Position numbers and translations under genes: made by a program | Part shown: piece after piece, positions 21,959-33,396 of the stretch | How the letters are laid out: the number at the start of each line of letters is the position of its first letter | Position numbering within the stretch: position 1 is the first letter of the stretch | The notes under the pieces: model-generated | The model's input: the letters and a program-made list of their open reading frames with translations, nothing else | Told to the model about the DNA's origin: nothing | Databases searched by the model: none | Origin: Arabidopsis thaliana | Lineage: Eukaryota; Streptophyta; Magnoliopsida; Brassicales; Brassicaceae | Direction of reading: 5' to 3' | Assembly: GCF_000001735.4 (NCBI RefSeq) | Contig: NC_003071.7 | Span: 17,335,443 to 17,399,442, forward strand | DNA: 64,000 nt

Positions 21959-24900
21959 GATTCCAAATGAAAACCCTAAAAAAAATTAACCCAGAAATTG
22001 AAAAATCAACAACCCTAAAAATTGAGATCTTAAAATCGGTTACAGATTCCTTCGATTTCTCTACTTCTCTCTCTATCTCTCGTCTTCTTCTTCGTCGCGA
22101 AAAAAATCGGAGACAAAGAAAACAAAACACGAGAGATGTAACTTATGTGGAGAAGGAGAGAATCCGTAGGTTTGGTTTCCGGTTTTATAGACAAAGAGAT
22201 GAGGGAAAATTAAGCTCTAGGGCGGTGCATCGTGAGGAGAAGATCTAGATCGTTTATTTAAGTGGGACCTATTAATAATCAATCGGACGGTGGATTAATT
22301 TTCTCCAGCGATTGACGTTTGTTTTTTATTTTTATTTTAAATTAGCTTGCTTGTCCGTTTTAGGAGGACAGAGGAAAAAGAAACAAGTGACTTGTTAGGG
22401 AAGTCATACCGGTCGCATGTGTTGGAATTTAGTTGGAAGATTTTAGGAGTGTTTGGATATAGGTACAGATATAAACTCGGCATTGAGCCCATTGTAGTAC
22501 TATTGTTATCGCCATTTGGGTCACTAAATGGACCCTTTTTGAACTTTGGTTCAGTATACAATCAAAATACAGAAACCAACTTTTGGGTAATTTTATTCCT
22601 GAAATAGCTAAACATTAGTACGTGAGACAAAACTGGTCATTTGCTTTGAAGGTGACATATATCACCCCTTTTTATACGTGTCTCACAACATTTACAGAAA
22701 TTATTTAACTTTATAAAGATGAAAAAAAAAAAAAAAAACTTTATAATTTAATGATATATGAATGCTTTGAATCAACAACTTTAACCAAAATAAAAGAAAA
22801 TTAATGCTTTGGATTTATATCCATATTATGTGAGTTCAATTTTTTTGCAACAAAATCTTACTCAGGATAAGTTATATTTATGAATAGAGAGTTTTTTTAT
22901 TTAAGATATTACTTTATAAAAGAAATTAAAGATATTTCTGTCTAAAGTTATTACTGATTACACCTAAACATTAAATATTACAGATTTTATTTTTATTAGA
23001 TGTAAATCTTTACCATGTGAAAGGAGTAGATACTTTCAAACAGATTAAAGCAATTTGGATATCCGATACAAGAAATTAATACTATGACATTGCAGATTAT
23101 TAACATTGCTGACATTGTATCAGCTATATCTCTCCATGATGATTTTCATTTACCAAAACCTTGAAACATTTTGGGCATGCCAAACTAGGTGACCACTAAG
23201 ACAAGGAGATAGACTGTGTCCTTCCACGTTAAGGAGGCAAATCCGTGCTACCATTCGCAATTTTTTTGAGTAGCATGTGAGAAAATAATTTAGAAACAAG
23301 CAGTAAATCTGAAAATATGATATTACTCTTGATATAACAAAATATGATATTAATTACTCTTGGGTAAAGGAAAACAAATATGATAGTTAGTACTCTCTGT
23401 GTTTGGACAAAAATATTTTTGCCTGCTTGCATCGGATTACCGTAATACGACTGTTTGTCTTCACTCCGAACAACCGGAGATGAGTACAATACGACTACAT
23501 TAAATATAAGATTGTAATATGAATTGAGAGTCAAATTAACAAGGGGGAATTCAGTTATTTCTTTGTATGTTTAAGGAATAGGTGATGGGTTAGCCTGGTG
23601 TAAGACTATATATGTTTGAATATAGGAATTATTTGGACTTTTCTTAACAGTAATGCATTGTGTGGGGGTAAATAATGATTGGGTAATACAAGGGTATTGC
23701 TACTTATTACAGTACAAGAGTTCTGAATATCAATAGTTTGGACTTTACAACGTTCAATTTCTGGAATGGATCAATGAGATTCGATGATACATATTTCTAT
23801 CATGCTCATAATTTAAAATGTTGTTGAAAAGGTATGCAGATCGTGTTGTGTGGATTAAAATAGCGTTGGATATCGTTTAAAACAAGTGCTGCCGCGATAT
23901 AACTATCTTGTCCAAAAAACGATAATAGCTAGGTGTCCAAAAAAACGTTTCATACTTTCATCTCTTTTCTTTTCTTGCAAGAGTGCCATAAAATGAAAGT
24001 ATGAAACAAATTACCACCTTTGCTTGTATACGTTGTTGTTATCAGTTACAATTAAATTCAATTTTTAAGTTTAGTCAATTTCACGGACGCGGTTAAGATG
24101 TTAGGCGGTAGCCGACCATCAAAATAGAGTTAAACATTGGATTATTCTCTATATATAGCTACATAACAAATTCATTATCCGAAAATTTTCAGGCAATAAA
24201 GAACATATTGGAGCAAACAATAATTTATCGTAAGAGTTTTTTTAAAATTCGTTGGAACTTGGAAGGGATTTTAAATATTATTTTGTTTTCCTTCATTTTT
24301 ATAGGTTAATAATTGTCAAAGATACAACTCGATGGACCAAAATAAAATAATAAAATTCGTCGAATTTGGTAAAGCAAAACGGTCGAGGATAGCTAATATT
24401 TATGCGAAACCCGTTGTCAAAGCAGATGTTCAGCGTCACGCACATGCCGCAAAAAGAATATACATCAACCTCTTTTGAACTTCACGCCGTTTTTTAGGCC
24501 CACAATAATGCTACGTCGTCTTCTGGGTTCACCCTCGTTTTTTTTTTAAACTTCTAACCGATAAAATAAATGGTCCACTATTTCTTTTCTTCTCTGTGTA
24601 TTGTCGTCAGAGATGGTTTAAAAGTTGAACCGAACTATAACGATTCTCTTAAAATCTGAAAACCAAACTGACCGATTTTCTTAACTGAAAAAAAAAAAAA
24701 AAAAAACTGAATTTAGGCCAACTTGTTGTAATATCACAAAGAAAATTCTACAATTTAATTCATTTAAAAATAAAGAAAAATTTAGGTAACAATTTAACTA
24801 AGTGGTCTATCTAAATCTTGCAAATTCTTTGACTTTGACCAAACACAACTTAAGTTGACAGCCGTCTCCTCTCTGTTGTTTCCGTGTTATTACCGAAATA

Positions 24901-25211
24901 TCAGAGGAAAGTCCACTAAACCCCAAATATTAAAAATAGAAACATTACTTTCTTTACAAAAGGAATCTAAATTGATCCCTTTCATTCGTTTCACTCGTTT
25001 CATATAGTTGTATGTATATATGCGTATGCATCAAAAAGTCTCTTTATATCCTCAGAGTCACCCAATCTTATCTCTCTCTCCTTCGTCCTCAAGAAAAGTA
25101 ATTCTCTGTTTGTGTAGTTTTCTTTACCGGTGAATTTTCTCTTCGTTTTGTGCTTCAAACGTCACCCAAATCACCAAGATCGATCAAAATCGAAACTTAA
25201 CGTTTCAGAAG
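21959..25211. other. TFIIB1 leader, then intergenic to the GT61 gene
   Basis: Bases 21959-22250 are the likely TFIIB1 5' UTR and promoter (CT-rich, minus strand). From 22250 to about 25000 the DNA is AT-rich with scattered short ORFs, none with a recognised domain. A perfect 15-bp inverted repeat lies at 23947-23961/23993-24007. The last 200 bases are the GT61 promoter and leader, with CT-rich sequence at 25070-25090. Confidence 0.5.
23947..24007. repeat. Perfect 15-bp inverted repeat with a 31-nt loop
   Basis: GTTTCATACTTTCAT at 23947-23961 pairs exactly with ATGAAAGTATGAAAC at 23993-24007. The loop is pyrimidine-rich and then mixed. It could be a small foldback or MITE remnant; no target-site duplication was recognised. 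Confidence 0.75.
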
Positions 25212-26949
25212 ATGGTGCAGTACCAGAGATTAATCATCCACCATGGAAGAAAAGAAGATAAGTTTAGAGTTTCTTCAGCAGAGGAAAGTGGTGGAGGTGG
25301 TTGTTGCTACTCCAAGAGAGCTAAACAAAAGTTTCGTTGTCTTCTCTTTCTCTCTATCCTCTCTTGCTGTTTCGTCTTGTCTCCTTATTACCTCTTCGGC
25401 TTCTCTACTCTCTCCCTCCTAGGTACTACTATTTCTCCCACACAATCTTAACTTCTTCTTCTTTTTTGGTATTTCTATTTGATTCATCACTTATCTTCTC
25501 TGTTTTTTACTCTTCTCCAGATTCGTTTCGCAGAGAAATCGAAGGTCTTAGCTCTTATGAGCCAGTTATTACCCCTCTGTGCTCAGAAATCTCCAATGGT
25601 TAGTCTTTTTATTTCACCTTTTTACCAACTCCTGAAGAAAACAGAGTTTTGATCTTTTCATCTTAATATTAGAAACAGAGTTAGTGTATAATCTGCATAA
25701 AACTTACGGTTATCGATTCTTGTTTATGCACGCAGGAACCATTTGTTGTGACAGAACCGGTTTGAGATCTGATATTTGTGTAATGAAAGGTGATGTTCGA
25801 ACAAACTCTGCTTCTTCCTCAATCTTCCTCTTCACCTCCTCCACCAATAACAACACAAAACCGGAAAAGATCAAACCTTACACTAGAAAATGGGAGACTA
25901 GTGTGATGGACACCGTTCAAGAACTCAACCTCATCACCAAAGATTCCAACAAATCTTCAGATCGTGTATGCGATGTGTACCATGATGTTCCTGCTGTGTT
26001 CTTCTCCACTGGTGGATACACCGGTAACGTATACCACGAGTTTAACGACGGGATTATCCCTTTGTTTATAACTTCACAGCATTACAACAAAAAAGTTGTG
26101 TTTGTGATCGTCGAGTATCATGACTGGTGGGAGATGAAGTATGGAGATGTCGTTTCGCAGCTCTCGGATTATCCTCTGGTTGATTTCAATGGAGATACGA
26201 GAACACATTGTTTCAAAGAAGCAACCGTTGGATTACGTATTCACGACGAGTTAACTGTGAATTCTTCTTTGGTCATTGGGAATCAAACCATTGTTGACTT
26301 CAGAAACGTTTTGGATAGGGGTTACTCGCATCGTATCCAAAGCTTGACTCAGGAGGAAACAGAGGCGAACGTGACCGCACTCGATTTCAAGAAGAAGCCA
26401 AAACTGGTGATTCTTTCAAGAAACGGGTCATCAAGGGCGATATTAAACGAGAATCTTCTCGTGGAGCTAGCAGAGAAAACAGGGTTCAATGTGGAGGTTC
26501 TAAGACCACAAAAGACAACGGAAATGGCCAAGATTTATCGTTCGTTGAACACGAGCGATGTAATGATCGGTGTACATGGAGCAGCAATGACTCATTTCCT
26601 TTTCTTGAAACCGAAAACCGTTTTCATTCAGATCATCCCATTAGGGACGGACTGGGCGGCAGAGACATATTATGGAGAACCGGCGAAGAAGCTAGGATTG
26701 AAGTACGTTGGTTACAAGATTGCGCCGAAAGAGAGCTCTTTGTATGAAGAATATGGGAAAGATGACCCTGTAATCCGAGATCCGGATAGTCTAAACGACA
26801 AAGGATGGGAATATACGAAGAAAATCTATCTACAAGGACAGAACGTGAAGCTTGACTTGAGAAGATTCAGAGAAACGTTAACTCGTTCGTATGATTTCTC
26901 CATTAGAAGGAGATTTAGAGAAGATTACTTGTTACATAGAGAAGATTAA
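25212..26949 (+). CDS. Glycosyltransferase family 61 protein
   Basis: A type II Golgi membrane glycosyltransferase; plant GT61 enzymes add xylose or arabinose to glycans or xylan. Three exons: 25212-25422, 25521-25598 and 25736-26949. The 1,503 nt give 500 aa. The cytosolic N terminus contains Gly/Cys-rich GGGGCC, and a signal-anchor helix lies at about residues 43-70 (CLLFLSILSCCFVLSPYYLF). The lumenal part carries the DUF563/GT61 pattern: AVFFSTGGYTGNVYHEFNDG, KLVILSRNGSSRAILNE, and IGVHGAAMTHFLFLKP. N-glycosylation sequons are present (NSSL, NQTI, NGSS, NTSD). By memory this is At2g41640. Substrate specificity cannot be read from sequence. A broken partial copy lies 3.3 kb downstream. Confidence 0.93.
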
Positions 26950-27202
26950 GAATCGTGTGATATTTTTTTTGTAAAGTTTTGAATGACAATTAAATTTATT
27001 TATTTTATTAAGTTTTTTTTGGTAAGTTATTTATTTTATTAAGTTTTGTAGTATATCGTCGTTATTCGTTAAGATAATAATCAATTTGTTTTCAATATTT
27101 TAGGAAATATTTGAAGCACAAGAAAAGAAATAGTAGGTGGTCCTATTGGACCTATATAAATAAACTAAAATATTTATTGAATATCAAAATTTTGTAATTG
27201 AT

Positions 27203-28345
27203 AAAGAAGTTTGGACTTCATCGCCGCTCACTCCTCTCTCATCAACTATCGCCTTTCTCTTGTTCGCCCTAATTTCAGCCGCTTCTTGCCGTTTTCTTCG
27301 TCGGAGACCAGTGGCCGGTGGCTTCCGTAGCATTGGAACTGGTTTTTTTGTCCTTGTAGTTTATGCTTTGTCTTGTAGTAGTAGAGATCTCGTCCTTGAT
27401 TCAGTTAGTTTTGGATAGATCTGAGTAAGTGCTTGGTTGATTCTGCAGATCTATTGGCCCTCGTTTGGGGAATTTTTCGGTTTGTTTCAAGGGATGACTT
27501 TTGTTTCGTTGAGGTTGCGGTAGGAGCGGTTAGATCTGTTGATCTTTTCCCGAACCTTGCCTTTCCCTCCGTCTCTTGTCTCCTTGCTTCAGCCATCAAT
27601 TCCCATTTGGATTGCCCCATTTCTTTTCAGAGGTTTCGTTATGTTTTTGTTGTGATAGTCTTCTTTGTTGGCAGTCGGTCTCTCCTCCTTAGTGTAGTTT
27701 GTTGTGGTTGTTAGCTTTCTCCTACCTTTGTGGTGTTCTCTCACGATGAAGGTTCTCGGAGGCTAGGCTTCTCTCTTTGTCCTGCTTCAGATCTTTTTTG
27801 ATAGCTTTTTGAAGACTTCTATTTAGATGTATTTAGACGCCTCAGTCGTCACCGTCGCACCCGGAGGCTTGTTCGAGTTTATTCCAGTTTGGTTGGCTTG
27901 CTGGGTTATGAAGTTCTTGGTTCTGGTTTCGAGAGATTGGCTCTCTTTATGATAGGAGGTGGCAGATTTTTTTTCGGGGTGGCCGTGGGCAGCCGAAGTA
28001 AGTCTCATCGCAAGTGCTTATGAGGAGGAGGTCTTATTTGCCGCTTGTAGCTATTGTTTTCTTTGGTTTTTAGTCTTGTTGTCTCTGTTTATGTATTTGG
28101 GTTCGTTCTCTTACGTTTAGGGTCCAATTTTTGCTGCTTTGTGTTTTAGTTTCTTTTGTTTCCCTTTCATAGGGCTATGCTTCCGGGGATATCTTCGTTT
28201 TCCTCCGGCTTTGTCTCCGAGAACTTTAATTTCGTTCGTCGGCTTTGTTTCTCTTGTTTAGGCATCGTGTAATTCCCTGGTTCCACATCAAGTTTATCAA
28301 TCAAATTTCAGTTTGAGTGACAAAAAAAAAAAGAAGTTTGGACTT
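27203..28345 (+). mobile_element. Non-coding retroposon with 16-nt target-site duplication (Sadhu-like candidate)
   Basis: The sequence AAAGAAGTTTGGACTT at 27203-27218 recurs at 28330-28345 immediately after an A-rich tail. The enclosed 27219-28329 is about 1.1 kb, GC-richer and T/G-rich on the plus strand, with no long ORF on either strand. The features fit a non-autonomous LINE-mobilised retroposon. Arabidopsis Sadhu elements are about 0.9 kb, poly-A tailed and non-coding, so Sadhu is the leading guess, but I cannot compare with a consensus. The duplication is perfect, so insertion is fairly recent. Confidence 0.75.
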
Positions 28346-28495
28346 TTGTTGTCATATGTGTTTATTATAAATAGCCCAAGATAAGAAAGGCTAAGTGGCC
28401 CAATAACAAACAAATATATATATCGAAATAGGCTTCTTCGTCTCACACGTTATTGACCAGAAGAGTGAAGAACCCTAGTTCCCAACAAGGTGACG

Positions 28496-28777
28496 ATGGC
28501 GGCAGCGAGGTAATCCTTTTTTGAACCCTAGAAATTTTCTGATGTGCTTTCTTTTGTAACCTCTTTTTAACATAGTATTTATTATGTTAGCTTGAATGCA
28601 TCTGGAAAAGGATCGAAGAAACCAAATGGGTTGAAGGAGTTTCTGGAAAGTCTAGAAGCTCTGAAGGCAGATCTTAAAACCTTGAGTAAGGAGGAGCTGC
28701 TTGAACTGGAAAAGCGGCTGAAAAATGTGGCTCGTAAGGCGAGGGAAGAGCTGGAGAGGCGTATGGAGCAGCCCTAA
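28496..28777 (+). CDS. Small charged, helical protein, 66 aa
   Basis: Two exons, 28496-28509 and 28591-28777, joined AG|C to give MAAASLNASGKGSKKPNGLKE... and ending ELERRMEQP. The 201 nt encode 66 aa. Residues 20-63 are a Lys/Glu/Leu-rich amphipathic helix, probably coiled coil (FLESLEALKADLKTLSKEELLELEKRL). Upstream lie two GCCCA motifs (about 28373 and 28407) and an AACCCTAG telobox-like element (28470-28477), typical of ribosome or mitochondrion-related plant genes. No named domain is recognised. It corresponds to recalled locus At2g41650. The start is supported by the ATGGCGGCAGCG context, a common plant start with a first intron soon after. Confidence 0.75.
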
Positions 28778-29600
28778 TATGTCTCTGTTTACCCCTTTTA
28801 AAATGTCTTAAGGGTCGTTGAAATTTAGTCTTAATAATCGATTTAGTAGCTATTGTCTTAAGGGTCGTTGAAAATTAGTCTTAATATGTAGTAAATGATC
28901 GATTTAGTACGTAATGTTTTAGCTCCTGTACTGAGAGACTCAGGGAGTTGTTATGTTGTATCTTTGGATCTATATATGCTTGATCCTTGACTATTTTTAT
29001 TGATGCTTATCTCTCTCTGCTTTCTATTCTGATAGAGAAATTTTGATTTTGGCCAAGTTAAAATAAGGAACTCAACGTACAAGCGAAAACCATTTTTTCT
29101 ACCGGTTAGAACAAAATTATGAATAAAATGGACTTCACAACAATGCTAAAAAACTGGTTGTTTTTGGCATTGGATTCTTTGATACAATATGTGTTTCTCG
29201 GTGAAACATTCAAAAGCTGCAATGGACTAAGCATCAAACACAAAGGCCATTGGCTCTAGGATTACTTTTGTACTTGACCTCAAATATTTTCTATGGGCTG
29301 TGTTGCAGTTGCCATTTGTTGAACCTCTATGCAAATAAGTTTCTTTTGTTGAATCAGTGCTTGTGTGAACCATATATCAATTTTGATTTTCTCGTTTTCT
29401 TGGCTTATCACTTGTATTGGACTCACTCGACAGTAGGACTTGAATCCTTTATCCTGAGAGATATCACTTGGTTTTCTATGTTGTAGCTGTCTTGGTGCAG
29501 AATAACAAATTATGATATCTCGCTTTTTGTTTATTGTGTAAGATCTAAAACCTGACTTGCTCTGCATATATTACGAATATATTCAGTTCTGAACAAAGAC
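28778..29600. other. 3' UTR and intergenic, with a short tandem repeat
   Basis: An imperfect direct repeat beginning TGTCTTAAGGGTCGTTGAAA occurs at 28804-28834 and 28854-28885, in the probable 3' UTR of the small-protein gene. The remainder is AT-rich without a supported gene. Confidence 0.55.
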
Positions 29601-29616
29601 AACGAGATGTTGAAGC

Positions 29617-29756
29617 GCTGCTGGTCTGTGCACACTCTCTTCTTATCCTGTCCCTTTTATAGCCTCAGCTTGTGTATGTAAAATGCTGCTGGTCTGTGCA
29701 CACTCTCTTCTTGTCCTGTCCCTTTTACAGCCTCAGCTTGTGTATGTAAAATGCTC
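29617..29756 (+). repeat. 68-bp tandem duplication, two copies
   Basis: CTGGTCTGTGCACACTCTCT begins at 29621 and again at 29689. The two units differ at about two positions (A/G and T/C) and both end TTGTGTATGTAAAATGCT. The high identity indicates a recent event. It directly precedes exon-like sequence at 29769. Confidence 0.85.
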
Positions 29757-29768
29757 CTGTTCTTGCAG

Positions 29769-30012
29769 CTGGAAACGAAGAGGAGATTCGAGAGAAGATG
29801 CTCTGAATCATTGCAGAGCGAGTTCCAGAGATTGTGGCTTTCTAACGAGTAATACTTCTCATCAGCATTTCCCTCTTCGTACTCTACAAAAATTTCATCT
29901 TTCAATTTGTTTTTTTTATTTGAATGTCAGATATTACGTTGCTCAATGGCTTTGGATGACCAAATGACGAGACCAAGAAGGGAGCAAATTGCTGCAAGGC
30001 AGCGCGAAGAGG
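29769..30012 (+). pseudogene. Exon-like remnant, identity unknown
   Basis: TTCTTGCAG at about 29761-29769 resembles a splice acceptor. It precedes a stretch that could encode LETKRRFERRCSESLQSEF. A second TGTCAG acceptor precedes sequence encoding MALDDQMTRPRREQIAARQ and a GAG|GTATAG donor-like end near 30012. The two pieces are charged and helical, but they do not join into a long frame. I do not recognise the parent gene; it may equally be non-coding DNA. Confidence 0.3.
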
Positions 30013-30264
30013 TATAGATTATCAATGTGTTTATTGCTGCTCTGGTTACTGATTTCTATTTTGACATAATATTAATATTCCTGCCTTTAGTTGTCTTAGT
30101 CTTAAATCTATCTATGCATCTCAGATTGTAAACTTATTAGACTCGAGTCTCTTTAATTAGAGTTTAATATATTGTTTCAAGACTCGGATTTTATCTATAT
30201 TTAGAATTTTATAGAAGGTATGGCTTATGAACTATTTAATGATCGGAAGAATTTGAGACTCAAT

Positions 30265-30580
30265 ACCGAAGTTCGAAGACGAGTGGACAAAACAGCAAAG
30301 ATGGTTCGGATGTATTGCTTGATGAACTCACGAGGGTAATGATCAGAGTACATGAAGCTGCAATGACTCATGCCCTATTTTTTCGAAAGCAAAAACCATA
30401 TTCATTCAGATAATCCCGCTAGGGACTCATTGTGCAGCATAGACATACTATGGAGAACAGGTGAAGAAGTTGGCTACAACGTTGTGCCGAAAGAGAGCTT
30501 TTCGTATGATGATTAAGGCAAAGATGATCCTATAATACGAGATCTGGATACTCTACCCTAACAATTTACAAGGGACGACA
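30265..30580 (+). pseudogene. GT61 glycosyltransferase pseudogene fragment
   Basis: This stretch aligns with the 3' part of the intact GT61 gene (about 26490-26840). Matching blocks include GTAATGATC.G.GTACATG, GCAATGACTCAT, ATTCATTCAGAT, TACTATGGAGAACAGG and GCCGAAAGAGAGCT. It is broken by stop codons (TAG near 30440, TAA near 30515) and by small deletions, and lacks the upstream exons and N-terminal half. It lies on the same strand about 3.3 kb downstream, so it is a decayed partial tandem duplicate. Confidence 0.85.
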
Positions 30581-32502
30581 ATTTGATGTATAATAAAGTT
30601 TGTTTATCAGCTCAGGAGTGACAATATGCAAAACTTTTGGCTTGGGATAAAGATGCTAAATTTGTGTTGATGAAGAGAAGTGGTAAAATTGTAGAATTTT
30701 ATGTCTATTAGTTTGTGTTCACTTTAGGTGTTTAAGTGTGCTTATTGAGGTACGTAGAATTAAAAAAATGTTTCATACCAGTCAAAAAGAAACCTATGTG
30801 TCCGATAATTTGAAATTTGTGATTCAGTTAATTAGGTAACCAACATGGTAACTGTTACATCATTAACGAGGAACCATATCTCATGTTCAGAACCGCCCGA
30901 ATACCGTAATTGGATCTCCCTTTGTATTTTATGTTATCGGTTTCAACTATAACACTTTTAGCTTAAGATGGTTATGATTAATTATAGTGAAAGCAAGGTT
31001 ACGTGCGAATTTATGGGTACTTTGTGGCCTCACACTTAATTTAAACATAGGATGGTTATGATTAATTCTAAGAATTCTTAAGTTGTGGTTCTCTAATAGT
31101 CGATGTGGTTCACTAATAATCGAACACATACACTATGTTATACCTTCTTCGTCCCGATATCTCTAGAATTTTATTTTTGAAATACATTGGTATAATTAGA
31201 TTTGGTGTAAATGGTGTTAGAAGAGTTCATAATCACATCAAAAACTTGTCCAATGCAAAACATCAAGAAGAAGAAGAAACAATCAAATCTTGTAATTCTT
31301 TTGACAAAAAAAGAAAGATTTGGTTGAGACTTGAAATTTGAAAATAGGTATTTGTTACACCTAGCATTGTTTTGACATGCGAGAAAAGCCTTATTTCCAA
31401 TTTCCATTCACGTATTAACTTATACTATAAAAGTATCACTTGTGCACTTATGTATTTACCATTTAAACTTAATCAAGAAAACCAACTTTAATCTCCGTAG
31501 TATATATATGTTATGTATATCGGTAACATTATTTACACAAACATTTGACACATGTTTTCGATCGTTGTGGTGTTAGTTACCATAAAGTAGTGCTATTTAA
31601 CATCCCAATTTATTTTGTATCGTTTTCTTTCGTTTATGAGTCACGTCACTACATATACGACCGGGACAATATGGAAAAGGATCTCTACGACACCGTTTAA
31701 AGCCAAAACTAACATGTTCAACGACTCCAGTTGCGTTGTCCCTTGTCATTTATCTGTGATCCAAATGTCAACATATTGATCAAAAAGAGCGTCAACGTAA
31801 AACAAAATTCCAAAATCAAATCAAATTAACAATTTGTTAGCCGGGTCCATCGTGGACCTACCCTAATGGACGGTTGGGATTAGAGCATGGAGGCGAGACT
31901 TTTTTTCTTTTCTTTTTGATAATAACGGAGGCGAGACTTTGATGATAATGAAAGTGAAATCTGACTCTATAAAATTGTAGGGACAATTAAACCCAAACTA
32001 TCATACGTAAGGAAAAAACATTACATATCGTAAACACACTCTTTGTTAACAACTGCATATGGTATATATATATGCCTAATTAATAATTTTTGTCTCCAAA
32101 AATGTACTTTATAAAATAAGCTAATGAAAACATATATTGCAAAAGATAATCAATACACATGCGTATGGATCCAGGATGTGCGTATTGGTAACAAGTAATA
32201 TACTGTACTAAATTACTAATACTTATATTGTTAAACTAACTCTATGTTTTCTAGCTGATAATGTTATCCTTAATAAACTAACAATATATGTTTAATTTTA
32301 TGGGGGCCTCCCAAATGATAAGCAATAAATATTGATGCAAAATGTGTATAAATACACACACAAATCGGCCACACCTCTTGAACACTCATCATCACTTTGG
32401 TCGGCCGCTTTCTTCCTTCCTTCCTCCTCAAATAATCTACACATATATAACATCCCTCTTAGTTTCTCTGTGGATCCATTGAGACATATATCATAAGTAA
32501 CA
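30581..32502 (+). promoter_or_regulatory. Upstream region and promoter of MIZ1
   Basis: About 1.9 kb of AT-rich DNA. TATAAATA at 32347-32354 lies about 150 bases before the MIZ1 ATG and is the likely TATA box, giving a leader of about 120 bases. A repeated GGAGGCGAGACTTT occurs at about 31889 and 31926. No gene is supported in the interval. Confidence 0.55.
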
Positions 32503-33396
32503 ATGGTGCCATACCAAGAACTCACTCTTCAGAGAAGCTTCAGCTACAACTCAAGAAAGATCAATCCAGTGACTTCTCCGGCGCGTAGCTCACACGTTCG
32601 TTCTCCTTCTTCCTCCGCCTTAATCCCAAGCATACCTGAGCACGAACTCTTCCTCGTTCCTTGCCGGAGATGCTCCTATGTCCCTCTCTCCTCCTCATCG
32701 TCGGCCTCTCACAATATCGGGAAATTTCACTTGAAGTTTTCTTTGCTCTTGCGTTCTTTCATCAACATCATTAACATCCCCGCTTGCAAAATGCTCTCTC
32801 TTCCCTCTCCGCCGTCTTCTTCTTCCAGCGTCTCTAACCAACTGATCTCACTCGTTACCGGTGGATCCTCTTCTCTCGGGAGAAGAGTCACCGGGACTCT
32901 GTACGGACACAAAAGAGGCCACGTCACGTTTTCGGTCCAGTACAACCAAAGATCCGACCCGGTCTTGCTCCTCGACCTGGCCATGTCAACGGCAACTCTC
33001 GTCAAAGAGATGTCGTCGGGGCTCGTCAGGATCGCGTTGGAGTGCGAGAAGCGTCATCGATCAGGTACGAAGCTTTTCCAAGAGCCCAAATGGACGATGT
33101 ACTGCAACGGGAGGAAGTGCGGCTACGCTGTGTCACGTGGCGGCGCGTGTACTGATACAGATTGGCGCGTGTTGAACACGGTATCTAGGGTTACTGTTGG
33201 AGCCGGAGTTATTCCGACGCCGAAAACTATTGATGACGTGTCCGGTGTTGGTAGTGGAACGGAGCTTGGTGAGTTGTTGTATATGAGAGGCAAATTTGAA
33301 CGAGTCGTTGGGAGCCGTGACTCGGAGGCGTTTTACATGATGAACCCGGACAAAAACGGAGGTCCAGAACTCAGTATTTTTCTTCTTAGAATATAA
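32503..33396 (+). CDS. MIZ1: MIZU-KUSSEI1, DUF617 protein required for hydrotropism
   Basis: A single-exon ORF of 297 aa, equal to the known MIZ1 length. MIZ1 is needed for roots to bend toward moisture and acts at the ER cytosolic face, linked to Ca2+ signalling; this is established knowledge. The N-terminal 120 residues are Ser-rich and variable. The DUF617/MIZ domain covers about residues 125-297: GRRVTGTLYGHKRGHVTFSV, PVLLLDLAMSTATLVKEM, GLVRIALECEK, WTMYCNGRKCGYAVSR, and the terminal GSRDSEAFYMMNPD..GPELSIFLLRI. The start MVPYQELTLQRSFSY follows the TATA box by about 150 bases. It lacks introns, as is usual for the family. Confidence 0.96.
   Translation: MVPYQELTLQRSFSYNSRKINPVTSPARSSHVRSPSSSALIPSIPEHELFLVPCRRCSYVPLSSSSSASHNIGKFHLKFSLLLRSFINIINIPACKMLSLPSPPSSSSSVSNQLISLVTGGSSSLGRRVTGTLYGHKRGHVTFSVQYNQRSDPVLLLDLAMSTATLVKEMSSGLVRIALECEKRHRSGTKLFQEPKWTMYCNGRKCGYAVSRGGACTDTDWRVLNTVSRVTVGAGVIPTPKTIDDVSGVGSGTELGELLYMRGKFERVVGSRDSEAFYMMNPDKNGGPELSIFLLRI

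Noticed and set aside
22347..22607. 86-codon plus-strand ORF in the TFIIB1-GT61 spacer
   Set aside because: No family resemblance, and an equally long ORF lies opposite it, as expected by chance.
27405..28008. Minus-strand ORFs inside the 27.2-28.3 kb retroposon
   Set aside because: Short, low-complexity and without reverse transcriptase or endonuclease motifs; they are shadows of a T-rich non-coding element.
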